From Eretmocerus hayati (taxonomy: Eukaryota; Arthropoda; Insecta; Hymenoptera; Aphelinidae): a stretch of DNA of 64,000 nucleotides. Under the pieces are notes generated by a model, which made no database searches, was not told where the DNA came from, and saw only the letters and a program-made list of their open reading frames with translations. The position numbers and the translations under genes were made by a program. This document shows, one piece after another, positions 23,681 to 38,125 of this stretch (position 1 is the stretch's first letter; every line of letters starts with the position of its first letter). The stretch lies in assembly GCA_029851415.1 (NCBI GenBank), contig CM056741.1:146122522-146186521 (forward strand). The letters run 5' to 3'.

Positions 23681-25420
23681 TGAATCATTTCAGGAGTTTA
23701 TGCCTGAGATAAGATTTTGACTCATACCGTATGACTCATTCGGAATGAATCATCTGAGAAGGATATGTCCGAGAAAGATTTTGTCCCATACCGTATAACT
23801 CATACGGAATGAATCATTTCAAAAATGTATATGTGAGATAAGATTATGACTCGTACCGTATGACTCATTTGAATTGAATCATTTCGGAAGAATATACCCG
23901 AGATGGAATTTTTCAAGCAAGATTTTTTGTCGACGGTAATTCTCTCATCAATTCTGGAGGAACTTTAGGATGGCTTCTTTGGCATTTTCAAGTGAATAAT
24001 ATTCTAGTTTTATTGCTCAAAAGGCTATCTGAAGTATCACAAATACAGATTCCATTCACTTCAATGCAAGACTGGCAAGTTTTCAAGACTCTCAATTCGA
24101 CATGTCCCTTGACTTTAGCGTCAAGTTCTACGTATAGAATTTTTTCAGGCGGTGGACGCATGAACTAGAATCATACCTAGTAGCTATATCGTGAACATTG
24201 ATAAGGGTATACTTATGCATTGGGCATGATTCTAGTTCAGCAGATAATCCGTTACGAGCGCTACGGTCGTGGGACATTTCCAATTGTCAACTGAGGGTCC
24301 TCGATCACCTTCAGTGATAAAATGAGATTAAGAGACGAATTTCCACCTCACGGGAAATCTGAAAATCTCAAGAATAGTCGTTTCAGGTGAGATGAACCAT
24401 ATGAAATGAATAGTTCCAGATGAACAAGGGAATCCTTTGAAACGATATTATCTATGGACAATGATTTTTTTGTGATTCGAGAGAGACTTTGTATGACCTG
24501 TTTGGTCCCTTTGCAAGAACAATAATTCATTTCAATTGTTCAAAAAATCTGTTGGTATATAGAAAATACAGGAGTGATTTCAATGCAAGATAAGCAAAAT
24601 TCCACAACTTTTGATGTCTAACTAGGTAACCTCGATCAAACTGATTCAAACAAATCAAGAGCAAAAAATTGTGATAAAATCCAATTATACGAAAAATTTA
24701 CAAGTCCAAAAATATCGACTCATCCGAGATGAATCATATCGGATGAGCCGGCCTGGGGATAGAATCCCTGAATCGAAGATTTCTGTAAACGCTGTGCGAT
24801 CTCTTGGCGGTATTCTCACGACAATGATGTTTTACTGTATCATCCGAGTAGTGATTTGCGATACGAAGAGTACAGGCTTGGTTTTCAATAATGCAAGATA
24901 TGCAAAATATCGAGACCTCCGGATACTCCCCGAGAATCCTAGATCAGCTTGATCAAAATGAAATAAAAGCTGAATATTGTGATCAGTTCCAATTCGACGA
25001 AAAATATGAGTCCCAAAAAATCGACTCATCTGAGATGATTCGTATGAAATGAATCATTTAGGATGAATCGACTTGAGATAAAATCCCTCGATCAAAAATG
25101 TCTGTCGACTTTCAATCTCATGTCTACGTTATATGGAATCCTGGGCAATCTCTCGGGTATTGTCAACCCTTGGCTGACACACGTAGATCTATTCAACCCA
25201 AGGCCTTTTTTATGAGATCGCCACGCTCTTAATTCGAAGTTTCTGGGGCTAATACCGACAATTGTTGGTAGCCAAGTTGAGCTACTTACCGACAATGTTT
25301 ATAGCAACAGGTCTGGCCCCGCGCACCTTCCCACCACAGTCAAGCAAAGTTGCCGCTGGGTCTAAAGTACCCAGGCGTGCCAGCTGCGAGCCGCGTATTT
25401 TTCACTCGAATTTGTTTCAT

Positions 25421-25577
25421 AGGCTGGAATTCATAGTCAGTTATCAGCGATTAGAGTCAGTCGATTAAGGGCGCTGCGATCGCCATGGCGAGTCATTTTA
25501 CATCCTAGGGCAAAGCGATCGCGACCCTTCTAATCCGCCGATCCTGATCTCGAATTAACGACTACGAATCCGAGCCT
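25421..25577. mobile_element. AGGCTGG MITE, copy in left arm (157 bp)
   Basis: Ends AGGCTGGAATTCATAGTC and the complement of an AGGCTCGGATTCGTAGTC end enclose a near-palindrome with GCGATCGCCATGGCGAGTC at the centre. Related copies lie at 33,462-33,618 (mirror copy) and 39,394-39,548. Confidence 0.75.
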
Positions 25578-26742
25578 AAGGAGAGTAAATATGCTTCTGA
25601 ACCACACCCACATACCTAGCCGACAGCCGTAAATTATGTGATCAATTCGGCGTCCGATGCGTGGCTGAAAATACGAGTTACCTAGTCGAATCGTCTCTGT
25701 TCAGTCGACGAATCAAGTCAATTAGTCGAATCGTCTCAGTTGAGTTGATTCGTCGACTCAACTGAGACTTCTGGGATCCGTATTCCGATTCTTCATTCGA
25801 CATTCTCGATCGACCAGGTGAATCAGTGCCAAAAACCAACCTTCACATTAATTTCTTCGCGCTTGATTCGATTTTGGAGTACATTACGGTATCGAAACTT
25901 GACGGGGAAGAGGATATCTCCACACATATCTCGTTATATGATAAGGACACCAGCTAATCCTAGATTCTCAGGAATTCAAACGAAGAACTTTGAATCGAAT
26001 TCATCAATAACAGAACTTTCTTTAAATTTGAACGAAGGGATTGACTTCACAAAACGAACTCGAATTCATTGGAAATCTTGAATTCACTGATATTTTTTCA
26101 CTCCGGAGGCATGCATGAGTTTATCGTAGATTTTATTAACATGAAACCACAGTGAAGCAACAGGGGTGGATAAGTTGTTAGTTTTGTCTTTACTCGCCCA
26201 GACGACATTCCTGAGGACTTACGTGGGTATCCTGGAATTTTTCAAATTAAACTGGGTTATATCACTGTCTGGCAAGATTGCCGGTTCACCTCAACCCGTT
26301 GACTTTCGAAGTGACTTCCGGTTTTCGCAACTACTTCCTGATGAGCAAAACATCAGATACTAATGTGAAAACCGTAAAAAATGCCGAAATTTGGAAGTTG
26401 AAAATATTTGGATTTCCATTCATTCTCTCAAAGGTGGTCGACTATTGCGATCTGATTCTCAGGCCAAATAGATTCAACAATGTCCGAGAATTACTCTATT
26501 TTCGCAGATATTTCCAATGCTTCCATCAAGCGTTATCATGAAATATCGAAAATAGCGCATGTCCGATATGTTAGGTATCAAAAGTCAACAGGATGAAGAG
26601 AAAGAGAATGGCGGAATTGAATTTTGTACGAAGATTTTGGGCTAACTTGCATTCGGCACGATACGAAATAGACAGAAAGGTCCATTTTTTCATCTCTTCA
26701 ATCAGCCAGCCAGGTTAATACTCTGAAAATTCTCCCTTATCT

Positions 26743-27284
26743 GGAGGGATTCACGTCAACTCTTCAGGCTCGCATTTTGCACTCGAGAAGAGCTACTTTT
26801 GTACTATCTGAACTGCTCACTCATTGCCCTTAGGATAAAATCAACATAGTCATATCCGACGTATTTTTCTCTAAGCTCTCTGATGGTGATGTCGGTTTTT
26901 GAAATTTTGCCCGGCCTAACGTCAAAAATTGAACTTCAAAGTTTGAAAGTGCTATAACTCTAAATTCCATATTTTAATATTCTTTTTGGCATTTTTAATC
27001 GAAAGATCAGACAATTTTACCTCGGAAACGTGAATAAAAAAAAATGGGTTTTCTCCAATTTTCCCAGAAAACTAGGCAAAAACGCAGTAGAACTCACAAT
27101 TTTTGAGGTTACGTTGCCCAAAATTTGAAAAACCGTCTTCATCATCAGAAAGCCGAGGGAAAATTCGTCGGATATAGCTATGTGAATTTTTTTCTAAAAC
27201 CAATGAGTGAGCAGTTCAGAGCGCTCAAAAGTGGCTGTTCTCGCCCGCAAGATGCGAGCCAGGAGAGTTGACGTGAACCGCCCC
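26743..27284. mobile_element. Nested fold-back element in left arm (about 540 bp)
   Basis: Ends GGAGGGATTCACGTCAAC and the complement of GGGGCGGTTCACGTCAAC enclose two diverged inverted halves. These share GAGTGAGCAGTTCAGA, GTCGGATAT and TTTGAAATTTTG-like blocks, with the centre near 27,010. The halves differ much more than the giant arms do, so this is an older insertion. It is mirrored at about 31,756-32,300. Confidence 0.7.
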
Positions 27285-29453
27285 ATGTATCCTTTTCGAA
27301 ATACACCAATGCTCGCATCGCGGGCTGAGATTTTGTAACACGAAATACGCGCACGTAAATATTTCTAAATGACGATAGTTTGGAAATCCCTAGAAATCTA
27401 TAAACCATCTACACGATTTGCGATAAATGAGAAAATTCCCGAAATTTATGCCGAAGAAAATATGAACAATTTCAGGATCTATCATGAATATGGCTCCATC
27501 ACGAGACGGGAGGATTGTCTATCTCAGAAACAATATCATGACGAATCAGTACTCGAAACTCATTGGAGAATGGTCTCTCTTACCTGTGAGGCCAAAGTCT
27601 GCTATAGTGTGAGGCCATTACTCACGCCGTTACCTAGTGGGAAATAGATTAATTCTCGATCCAAGAGCATGTTTTGGAAATAAGACAGTAACCCTACTTT
27701 GCTGCAAAAGAATCAATTCCATTGTAAGAAAGAATTTCACACCTTGGAGGAATTCAGAGTTCCTCAGATTTCAAATATAACGTGGACTTGCGTGATAAAA
27801 TGTAATCCTTATGATTGGGAAGTGAAATGAAATTAGAAAATATTATTTGTGTCAAAACCATGTTTTGGAAGCAGCTCAAAGCTTTTTTTTACATCTTCTG
27901 CCACGTGGAACTCTGTATGTACTCCAAATTCTCTAAATCATAACTATCATTCATAAACTTCATCAGAGAGAGATTACCTGGGGCTTAGAGTTAAAAGAAA
28001 TAACCAAATCAATCACATGCAGCCATTTCTTCTAACCTTTCGAAAGCCTCTGAGTGGATCTGAGAACTGTTTCAAGAACTATCAATATCAGAAATTGTCA
28101 GTCTCAGCTGTGCATGCATGTACAGAGCCTCCATCTGACACTTGTGAGAACTTAGTTCCATCAGTGCACGAGCTGAAACAATCTTGAAAACTAACATCAA
28201 CAATCGGATCTTATACTCCACCTGATAGACTATTTATCACAGCATGATAGTTTTCTCCAGATCACCGATGTTTAATAATGACGCACGTAAGACGACCAAA
28301 AAGGTCAAGAAGTATCCCACCTGCGATGATGATGAGGATCAGTATAAGTTGGTTTTGGTACGAAATGGATTTTTGAGTAAATTTCTAATCATGGTTTCGG
28401 TAAATCCTCCACACTGAATACTTGCCGTTCAAAAGAACAAACCATTTGGCCCCTCCAAGTTCATTCAGACTGGATACATTTATCTGTGATGAAAATCAGA
28501 AGAGTATTACTGTCCAATTATCAAAGTAGTGGTAATAACGATAATCACTCTCTACCAACCAGGAAACTTTGAATTGGTCGGGCTTTGCATTTCTGTATCA
28601 ATCAAAATGATGAGAAAACTCACACGGAATCTTAGATTAGCTTGTCTTTCACAACAAATCAGTTCAAGCATTGCTTATCTGAGCAAAATATCAGTTGTTC
28701 GTTCCATGAGCACAGGTGCCAGTGAACCAGCAGTTTCTCTGCCAAAGAACGTTTGACTTTCCATGCCACTCAATTTAATGGCTGACGACATACAGGAACA
28801 TTGTGACAGAGTGAATCATTTTCCATTATCTAGTGAGGTTCCTAGGTGAGTGAATATCAAACTCTCTGGGAGCCATGAGACTCATGAGGTGGAATTATTC
28901 ATGCACTTAGAGATATCGAGGCCCATCATCTGAGAACTCAAGAATATTTCACTATAACATCTACATTTGAAGGAGAAAGAATAACAATGAATGCCTTTCA
29001 AAAATGATGGAATGGTGTATCAACAATGAGGATATTCAGAATCTGTCCTCTGCAGTTGGAATAGAATATTCAGTTGGCCAATGTGGCCTTACGCAAATAC
29101 CTTCATGGGAAGATCCTCAAGCGTACCAGTACTAAGCTCACATGTGCCGATCGTCCTTTGGATGACGTATCACCAAGACGAATGATGGACGCTTTGGGCC
29201 GAACCGAGGGAGCATCGTCGAGACGAGTAACTTGCGGATCCGTAACGAGTCGAACTTGATATGGATACACGTCCGAGTTAGTCGACCAGGATGTGCTACA
29301 CATCCTTCGTGGAGAATCATCAGCTCCAATCTGATTTCCACGTGCAAATCCTGGCCAGCAACGTCTTCCTCCTTGAAGAGGCCTGCTAGCCTCATGTCGT
29401 CGCGGACAGTCGCGGATTTCAACTGATTTCAACGGTTTCGACGACGCGCATGC

Positions 29454-29562
29454 TCATCGTGGCGGGTGCGGGACGCCGGGACATACGGAATTCCAGTTCC
29501 AAGTTCCTCCTATCCATTTACTGCCTAATTTACTGTCCGTTTATTCCGTACATTCCACCAAG
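29454..29562. repeat. Central spacer of the giant palindrome
   Basis: Roughly 109 bp without inverted counterpart, between the mirrored GCGCATGC (29,446-29,453) and GCATGCGC (29,563-29,570). The adjoining 300 bp of each arm are more CG-rich than the rest of the element. Read inward-to-outward, they give a peptide with TVRDDMR and EEDVAG motifs, faintly like the C-terminal tail of some non-LTR retrotransposon polymerases. That likeness is weak and unproven. Confidence 0.6.
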
Positions 29563-31755
29563 GCATGCGCGACTGCGCGACTTCGAAAAACCGTTGAAAT
29601 CCGCGACTGTCCGCGACGACATGCGGCAAGCAGGTCTCGTCCAGGAGGAAGACGTTGCTGGCTAGGATTTGCACGTGGAGATCAACACGTTTTACGTAGC
29701 CGACGATCCTCGGAAGCTGATGATTCTCCACGAAGGATGTGTAGCACATCCTGGTCGACTAAATCGGACATGTATCCATATCAAGTTCGACTCGTTACGG
29801 ATCCGCAAGTTACTCGTCTCGACGATGCTCCCTCGGTTCGGCCCAAAGCGTCCATCATTCGTCTTGGTGATACGTCATCCAAAGGACGATCGGCACATGT
29901 GAGCTTAGTACTGGTACGCTTGAGGAGCTTCCCATGAAGGTATTTGCGTAAGGCCACATTGGCCAACTGAATATTCTATTCCAACTGCAGAGGACAGATT
30001 CTGAATATCCTCATTGTTGATACACCATTCCATCATTTTTGAAAGGCATTCATTGTTATTCTTTCTCCTTCAAATGTAGATGTTATAGTGAAATATTCTT
30101 GAGTTCTCAGATGATGGGCCTCGATATCTCTAAGTGCATGAATAATTCCACCTCATGAGTCTCATGGCTCCCAGTGAGTTTGATATTCACTCACCTAGGA
30201 ACCTCACTAGATAATGGAAAATGATTCACTCTGTCACAATGTTCCTGTATGTCGTCAGCCATTAAATTGAGTGGCATGGAAAGTCAAACGTTCTTTGGCA
30301 GAGAAACTGCTGGTTCACTGGCACCTGTGCTCATGGAATGAACAACTGATATTTTGCTCAGATAAGCAATGCTTGAACTGATTTGTTGTGAAAGACAAGC
30401 TAATCTAAGATTCCGTGTGAGTTTTCTCATCATTTTGATTGATACAGAAATGCAAAGCCCGACCAATTCAAAGTTTCCTGGTTGGTAGAGAGTGATTATC
30501 GTTATTACCACTACTTTGATAATTGGACAGTAATACTCTTCTGATTTTCATCACAGATAAATGTATCCAGTCTGAATGAACTTGGAGGGGCCAAATGGTT
30601 TGTTCTTTTGAACGGCAAGTATTCAGTGTGGAGGATTTACCGAAACCATGATTAGAAATTTACTCAAAAATCCATTTCGTACCAAAACCAACTTATACTG
30701 ATCCTCATCATCATCGCAGGTGGGATACTTCTTGACTTTTTTGGTCGTCTTATGTGCGTCATTATTAAACATCGATGATCTGGAGAAAACTATCATGCTG
30801 TGATAAATAGTCTATCAGGTGGAGTATAAGATCCGATTGTTGATGTTATTTTTCAAGATTGTTTCAGCTCGTGCACTGATGGAACTAAGTTCTCACAAGT
30901 GTCAGATGGAGGCTCTGTACATGCATGCACAGCTGAAACTGACAATTTCTGATATTGATAGTTCTTGAAACAGTTCTCAGATCCACTCAGAGGCTTTCGA
31001 AAGGTTAGAAGAAATGGCTTTATGTGATTGATTTGGTTATTTCTTTTAACTCTAAGCCCCAGGTAATCTCTCTCTGATGAAGTTTATGAATGATAGTTAT
31101 GATTTAGAGAATTTGGAGTACATACAGAGTTCCACGTGGCAGAAGATGTGAAAAAAAGCTTTGAGCTGCTTCCAAAACATGGTTTTGACACAAATAATAT
31201 TTTCTAATTCCATTTCACTTCCCAATCATAAAGATTACATTTTATCACGCAAGTCCACGTTATATTTGAAATCTGAGGAACTCTGAATTCCTCCAAGGTG
31301 TGAAATTCTTTCTTACAATGGAATTGATTCTTTTGCAGCAAAGTAGGGTTACTGTCTTATTTCCAAAACATGCTCTTGGATCGAGAAATAATCTATTTCC
31401 CACTAGGTAACGGCGTGAGTAATGGCCTCACACTATAGCAGACTTTGGCCTCACAGGTAAGAGAGACCATTCTCCAATGAGTTTCGAGTACTGATTCGTC
31501 ATGATATTGTTTCTGAGATAGACAATCCTCTCGTCTCGTGATGGAGCCATATTCATGATAGATCCTGAAATTGTTCATATTTTCTTCGGCATGAATTTCG
31601 GGAATTTTATCATTTATCGCAAATCGTGTAGATGGTTTATAGATTTCTAGGGATTTCCAAACTATCGTCATTTAGAAATATTTACGTGCGCGTATTTCGT
31701 GTTACAAAATCTCATCCCGCGATGCAAGCATTGGTGTATTTCGAAAAGGATACAT

Positions 31756-32300
31756 GGGGCGGTTCACGTCAACTCTCCTGGCTCGCATCTTGCGGGCGAG
31801 AACAGCCACTTTTGAGCGCTCTGAACTGCTCACTCATTGGTTTTAGAAAAAAATTCACATAGCTATATCCGACGAATTTTCCCTCGGCTTTCTGATGATG
31901 AAGACGGTTTTTCAAATTTTGGGCAACGTAACCTCAAAAATTGTGAGTTCTACTGCGTTTTTGCCTAGTTTTCTGGGAAAATTGGAGAAAACCCATTTTT
32001 TTTATTCACGTTTCCGAGGTAAAATTGTCTGATCTTTCGATTAAAAATGCCAAAAAGAATATTAAAATATGGAATTTAGAGTTATAGCACTTTCAAACTT
32101 TGAAGTTCAATTTTTGACGTTAGGCCGGGCAAAATTTCAAAAACCGACATCACCATCAGAGAGCTTAGAGAAAAATACGTCGGATATGACTATGTTGATT
32201 TTATCCTAAGGGCAATGAGTGAGCAGTTCAGATAGTATAAAAGTAGCTCTTCTCGAGTGCAAAATGCGAGCCTGAAGAGTTGACGTGAATCCCTCCAGAT
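31756..32300. mobile_element. Nested fold-back element in right arm (mirror copy)
   Basis: Counterpart of 26,743-27,284 in the other giant arm, near-identical to it in inverted order. Together they make a palindrome within a palindrome. Confidence 0.7.
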
Positions 32301-33461
32301 AAGGGAGAATTTTCAGAGTATTAACCTGGCTGGCTGATTGAAGAGATGAAAAAATGGACCTTTCTGTCTATTTCGTATCGTGCCGAATGCAAGTTAGCCC
32401 AAAATCTTCGTACAAAATTCAATTCCGCCATTCTCTTTCTCTTCATCCTGTTGACTTTTGATACCTAACATATCGGACATGCGCTATTTTCGATATTTCA
32501 TGATAACGCTTGATGGAAGCATTGGAAATATCTGCGAAAATAGAGTAATTCTCGGACATTGTTGAATCTATTTGGCCTGAGAATCAGATCGCAATAGTCG
32601 ACCACCTTTGAGAGAATGAATGGAAATCCAAATATTTTCAACTTCCAAATTTCGGCATTTTTTACGGTTTTCACATTAGTATCTGATGTTTTGCTCATCA
32701 GGAAGTAGTTGCGAAAACCGGAAGTCACTTCGAAAGTCAACGGGTTGAGGTGAACCGGCAATCTTGCCAGACAGTGATATAACCCAATTTAATTTGAAAA
32801 ATTCCAGGATACCCACGTAAGTCCTCAGGAATGTCGTCTGGGCGAGTAAAGACAAAACTAACAACTTATCCACCCCTGTTGCTTCACTGTGGTTTCATGT
32901 TAATAAAATCTACGATAAACTCATGCATGCCTCCGGAGTGAAAAAATATCAGTGAATTCAAGATTTCCAATGAATTCGAGTTCGTTTTGTGAAGTCAATC
33001 CCTTCGTTCAAATTTAAAGAAAGTTCTGTTATTGATGAATTCGATTCAAAGTTCTTCGTTTGAATTCCTGAGAATCTAGGATTAGCTGGTGTCCTCATCA
33101 TATAACGAGATATGTGTGGAGATATCCTCTTCCCCGTCAAGTTTCGATACCGTAATGTACTCCAAAATCGAATCAAGCGCGAAGAAATTAATGTGAAGGT
33201 TGGTTTTTGGCACTGATTCACCTGGTCGATCGAGAATGTCGAATGAAGAATCGGAATACGGATCCCAGAAGTCTCAGTTGAGTCGACGAATCAACTCAAC
33301 TGAGACGATTCGACTAATTGACTTGATTCGTCGACTGAACAGAGACGATTCGACTAGGTAACTCGTATTTTCAGCCACGCATCGGACGCCGAATTGATCA
33401 CATAATTTACGGCTGTCGGCTAGGTATGTGGGTGTGGTTCAGAAGCATATTTACTCTCCTT

Positions 33462-33618
33462 AGGCTCGGATTCGTAGTCGTTAATTCGAGATCAGGATCG
33501 GCGGATTAGAAGGGTCGCGATCGCTTTGCCCTAGGATGTAAAATGACTCGCCATGGCGATCGCAGCGCCCTTAATCGACTGACTCTAATCGCTGATAACT
33601 GACTATGAATTCCAGCCT
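33462..33618. mobile_element. AGGCTGG MITE, mirror copy in right arm
   Basis: Inverted counterpart of the 25,421-25,577 copy, at the mirrored place of the giant palindrome. Its presence in both arms means that it inserted before the arms were duplicated. Confidence 0.75.
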
Positions 33619-35379
33619 ATGAAACAAATTCGAGTGAAAAATACGCGGCTCGCAGCTGGCACGCCTGGGTACTTTAGACCCAGCGGCAACTTTGCTTGAC
33701 TGTGGTGGGAAGGTGCGCGGGGCCAGACCTGTTGCTATAAACATTGTCGGTAAGTAGCTCAACTTGGCTACCAACAATTGTCGGTATTAGCCCCAGAAAC
33801 TTCGAATTAAGAGCGTGGCGATCTCATAAAAAAGGCCTTGGGTTGAATAGATCTACGTGTGTCAGCCAAGGGTTGACAATACCCGAGAGATTGCCCAGGA
33901 TTCCATATAACGTAGACATGAGATTGAAAGTCGACAGACATTTTTGATCGAGGGATTTTATCTCAAGTCGATTCATCCTAAATGATTCATTTCATACGAA
34001 TCATCTCAGATGAGTCGATTTTTTGGGACTAATATTTTTCGTCGAATTGGAACTGATCACAATATTCAGCTTTTATTTCATTTTGATCAAGCTGACCTAG
34101 GATTCTCGGGGAGTATCCGGAGGTCTCGATATTTTGCATATCTTGCATTATTGAAAACCAAGCCTGTACTCTTCGTATCGCAAATCACTACTCGGATGAT
34201 ACAGTAAAACATCATTGTCGTGAGAATACCGCCAAGAGATCGCACAGCGTTTACAGAAATCTTCGATTCAGGGATTCTATCCCCAGGCCGGCTCATCCGA
34301 TATGATTTATCTCGGATGAGTCGATATTTTTGGACTTGTAAATTTTTCGTATAATTGGATTTTATCACAATTTTTTGCTCTTGATTTGTTTGAATCAATT
34401 TGATCGAGGTTACCTAGTTAGGCATCAAAAGTTGTGGAATTTTGCTTATCTTGCATTGAAATCACTCCTGTATTTTCTATATACCAACAGATTTTTTGAA
34501 CAATTGAAATGAATTATTGTTCTTGCAAAGGGACCAAACAGGTCATACAAAGTCTCTCTCGAATCACAAAAAAATCATTGTCCATAGATAATATCGTTTC
34601 AAAGGATCCCCTTGTTCATCTGGAACTATTCATTCCATATGGTTCATCTCACCTGGAACGACTATTCTTGAGATTTTCAGATTTCCAGTGAGGTGGAAAT
34701 TCGTCTCTTAATCTCATTTTATTACTGAAGGTGATCGCGGACCCTCAGTTGACAATTGGAAATGTCCCACGACCGTAGCGCTCGTAACGGATTATCTGCT
34801 GAACTAGAATCATGCCCAATGCATAAGTATACCCTTATCAATGTTCACGATATAGCTACTAGGTATGATTCTAGTTCATGCGTCCACCGCCTGAAAAAAT
34901 TCTATACGTAGAACTTGACGCTAAAGTCAAGGGACATGTCGAATTGAGAGTCTTGAAAACTTGCCAGTCTTGCATTGAAGTGAATGGGATCTGTATTTGT
35001 GATACTTCAGATAGCCTTTTGAGCAATAAAACTAGAATATTATTCACTTGAAAATGCCAAAGAAGCCATCCTAAAGTTCCTCCAGAATTGATGAGAGAAT
35101 TACCGTCGACAAAAAATCTTGCTTGAAGAATTCCATCTCGGGTAAATTCTTCTGAAATGATTCAATTCAAATGAGTCATACGGTACAAGTCATAATCTTA
35201 TCTCACATATACATTTTTGAAATGATTCATTCCGTATGAGTTATACGGTATGGGACAAAATCTTTCTCGGACATATCCTTCTCAGATGATTCATTCCGAA
35301 TGAGTCATACGGTATAAGTCAAAATCTTATCTCAGACATAAACTCCTGAAATGATTCATTTTGTACTCTCCAATCAGCT

Positions 35380-37600
35380 TGAATTCGGATTTTTCTGCAA
35401 TCGAGAGGAGTGAGTTCTCGGGCTATTTGATAAGTTCTGATGCAGTGAGTATAATACCCCAATAATTAACCCAATTTTCGACTCGATTTTTGACTCGATT
35501 TTCGACTCGATTTACGACTCGATTTTCGACTCGATTTTTGACTCGATTTTTGAATCAATAATCAAGTCAGTTGTAGTACTGTCAATCTCTAAGGTGCTAG
35601 CCGATGGAACGTGAAATATTCTCACGATGTATCGATATTGAAATATCACGAGCTTCCATTCATTGTCATCTCATAAGGAAGCGACGTATGTGGGGAAAAT
35701 GAACAGAAACTCGTCACGATAAAGTGGAGAGAAGATCACTATGCTATCTACGTGAATCGATCCCCCCTTAGATGAAGGCTGTCTCCACTCGCAGGCGTCG
35801 ATCTACTCAAATTCGCGTAGAAACTCACGCAGGCATATGTGAGTTTCTTGGGCGAGTTTCAACCCAAGCTGACTCTCCAATCAGCTTGAATTCGGAACGT
35901 TCTGCAGTCGAATGGAGTGAGTCCTCGGGCTATTTGATAAGTTCTGATGCAGTGAGTATAATACCCCAAAAATTAACCCAATTTTCGACTCGATTTTCGA
36001 CTCGATTTTTGACTCGATTTTCGACTCGATTTTTGACTCGATTTTTGACTCGATTCTCGAATCAATAATCAAGTCAGTTGTAGTACTGTCAATCTCTGAA
36101 GGGTAGCCGATTCAGGGTGAAATATTCTCATACTGTATCTATAATGAAATATCACGAGCTTCCATTCATTGTCATCTCATAAGGAAGCGACGTATGTGGG
36201 GAAAATGAACAGAAACTCTTCACGATAAAGTGGAGAGAAGATCACTATGCTATCCACGTGAATCGATTCCCCCTTAGATGAAGGCTGTCTCCACTCGCAG
36301 GCGTCGATCCACTCAAATTCGCGTAGAAACTCACGCAGGCATATGTGAGTTTCTTGGGCGAGTTTCAACCCAAGCTGACTCTCCAATCAGCTTGAATTCG
36401 GAACGTTCTGCAGTCGAATGGAGTGAGTCCTCGGGCTATTTGATAAGTTCTGATGCAGTGAGTATAATACCCCAAAAATTAACCCAATTTTCGACTCGAT
36501 TTTCGACTCGATTTTTGACTCGATTTTCGACTCGATTTTTGACTCGATTTTTGACTCGATTCTCGAATCAATAATCAAGTCAGTTGTAGTACTGTCAATC
36601 TCTAAGGTGCTAGCCGATGGAACGTGAAATATTCTCACGATGTATCGATATTGAAATATCACGAGCTTCCATTCATTGTCATCTCATAAGGAAGCGACGT
36701 ATGTGGGGAAAATGAACAGAAACTCGTCACGATAAAGTGGAGAGAAGATCACTATGCTATCTACGTGAATCGATCCCCCCTTAAATGAAGGCTGTCTCCA
36801 CTCGCAGGCGTCGATCTACTCAAATTCGCGTAGAAACTCACGCAGGCATATGTGAGTTTCTTGGGCGAGTTTCAACCCAAGCTGACTCTCCAATCAGCTT
36901 GAATTCGGAACGTTCTGCAGTCGAATGGAGTGAGTCCTCGGGCTATTTGATAAGTTCTGATGCAGTGAGTATAATACCCCAAAAATTAACCCAATTTTCG
37001 ACTCGATTTTCGACTCGATTTTTGACTCGATTTTCGACTCGATTTTTGACTCGATTTTTGACTCGATTCTCGAATCAATAATCAAGTCAGTTGTAGTACT
37101 GTCAATCTCTGAAGGGTAGCCGATTCAGGGTGAAATATTCTCATACTGTATCTATAATGAAATATCACGAGCTTCCATTTATTGACATACCATGAGGAAG
37201 CGACGTGTGTGAGGAAAATGAACAGGCACTTATCACGATAAAGTGGAGAGAAGATCACTATGATGTCTAAGTGAATCGATCCCTCGCTAGATGAAGGCTG
37301 TCTTCACTCGCAGGAGTAGATCTGCTCAAATTCGCGTAGAAACTCACGCAGGCATATGTGAGATCTTTGGGCGACTTTCAACCCAAGCTGAGTCTTCAAT
37401 CAGCTTGAATTCGGAACGTTCTGCAGTCGAGAGGGGTGAGTCCTCGGGATATTTGATAAGTTCTGATGCAGTGAGTATAATACCCCAAAAATTAACCCAA
37501 TTCTCGACTCGATTTTCGACTCGATTTTTGACTCGATTTCCGACTCGATTTTTGACTCTATTTTCGAATCAATAATCGAGTCGATTGCAGAAACACCTCT
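35380..37600. repeat. Tandem array of five approximately 506-bp units, right arm
   Basis: This is the inverted counterpart of the left-arm array, with one more unit. Three consecutive units (frames starting 35,772, 36,278 and 36,785) encode identical 98-residue translations, so they were copied or homogenised recently. Spacing is 506-507 bp. Confidence 0.85.
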
Positions 37601-38019
37601 CCCGGTGGTGCTAGCTTTTGTGAAATAAATCCGTGCCATTCCCATGATGGTATATCACTTGATTTTCACCATCGTCATCTCATGAAGACGGGATGTGTTT
37701 GAGAGAAGCGAACACAGAATATTCTGACGAGAATTTTTCCTGTTCCCGTCCATTGTCCACAGTGTAGCAACGGATTTATCACGTCACTGTGAATCAAGTG
37801 ACTGCGATATATCGTGTGACCACGACGTCACGCAAGAGGTTTGCTTTGTAAACGCGCCCGTAGGTTTTGTTTGTTTGTCCGAAATATCGTGGTCCCGTTA
37901 TATACGCTGTCCTTCCTTGCTGTTGTAGATCAACTCCCACCCGTGTCGAAATTCACGCAATTATAACCATGAGTTTGACTCGCCAAGTTCTTGTTTTCTC
38001 GTTATTTTCGCTTCTGACT

Positions 38020-38125
38020 CGGTCATCGACTCGATTATCGACTCGATTTTCGACTCGACTTTATGAAACAATTTTCGACTCGAAAATCGACTCAAATTCT
38101 GACTCTATTTTCGACTCATTTTTTT
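38020..38125. repeat. Terminal minisatellite, right end
   Basis: Inverted counterpart of the left terminal GAGTCG array, ending in CAGTAGGG at 38,126-38,133. Outside this the sequence is unrelated to the left flank. Confidence 0.8.

Larger units (their letters stand above)
20642..29453 (+). repeat. Left arm of the giant palindrome
   Basis: From the outer tip inward: a terminal minisatellite of GAGTCGAAAATC-like units (about 20,660-20,790); a 49-bp tandem duplication (about 20,812-20,910) that is single in the right arm; a 639-bp hAT-like insertion; four approximately 500-bp tandem units (about 21,840-23,680); a GAATCATTTC-type repeat of about 70 bp in three copies (about 23,680-23,900); a copy of the AGGCTGG MITE; a nested fold-back (26,743-27,284); then unique-looking sequence and a GC-rich inner tip (29,100-29,450). 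Confidence 0.85.
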
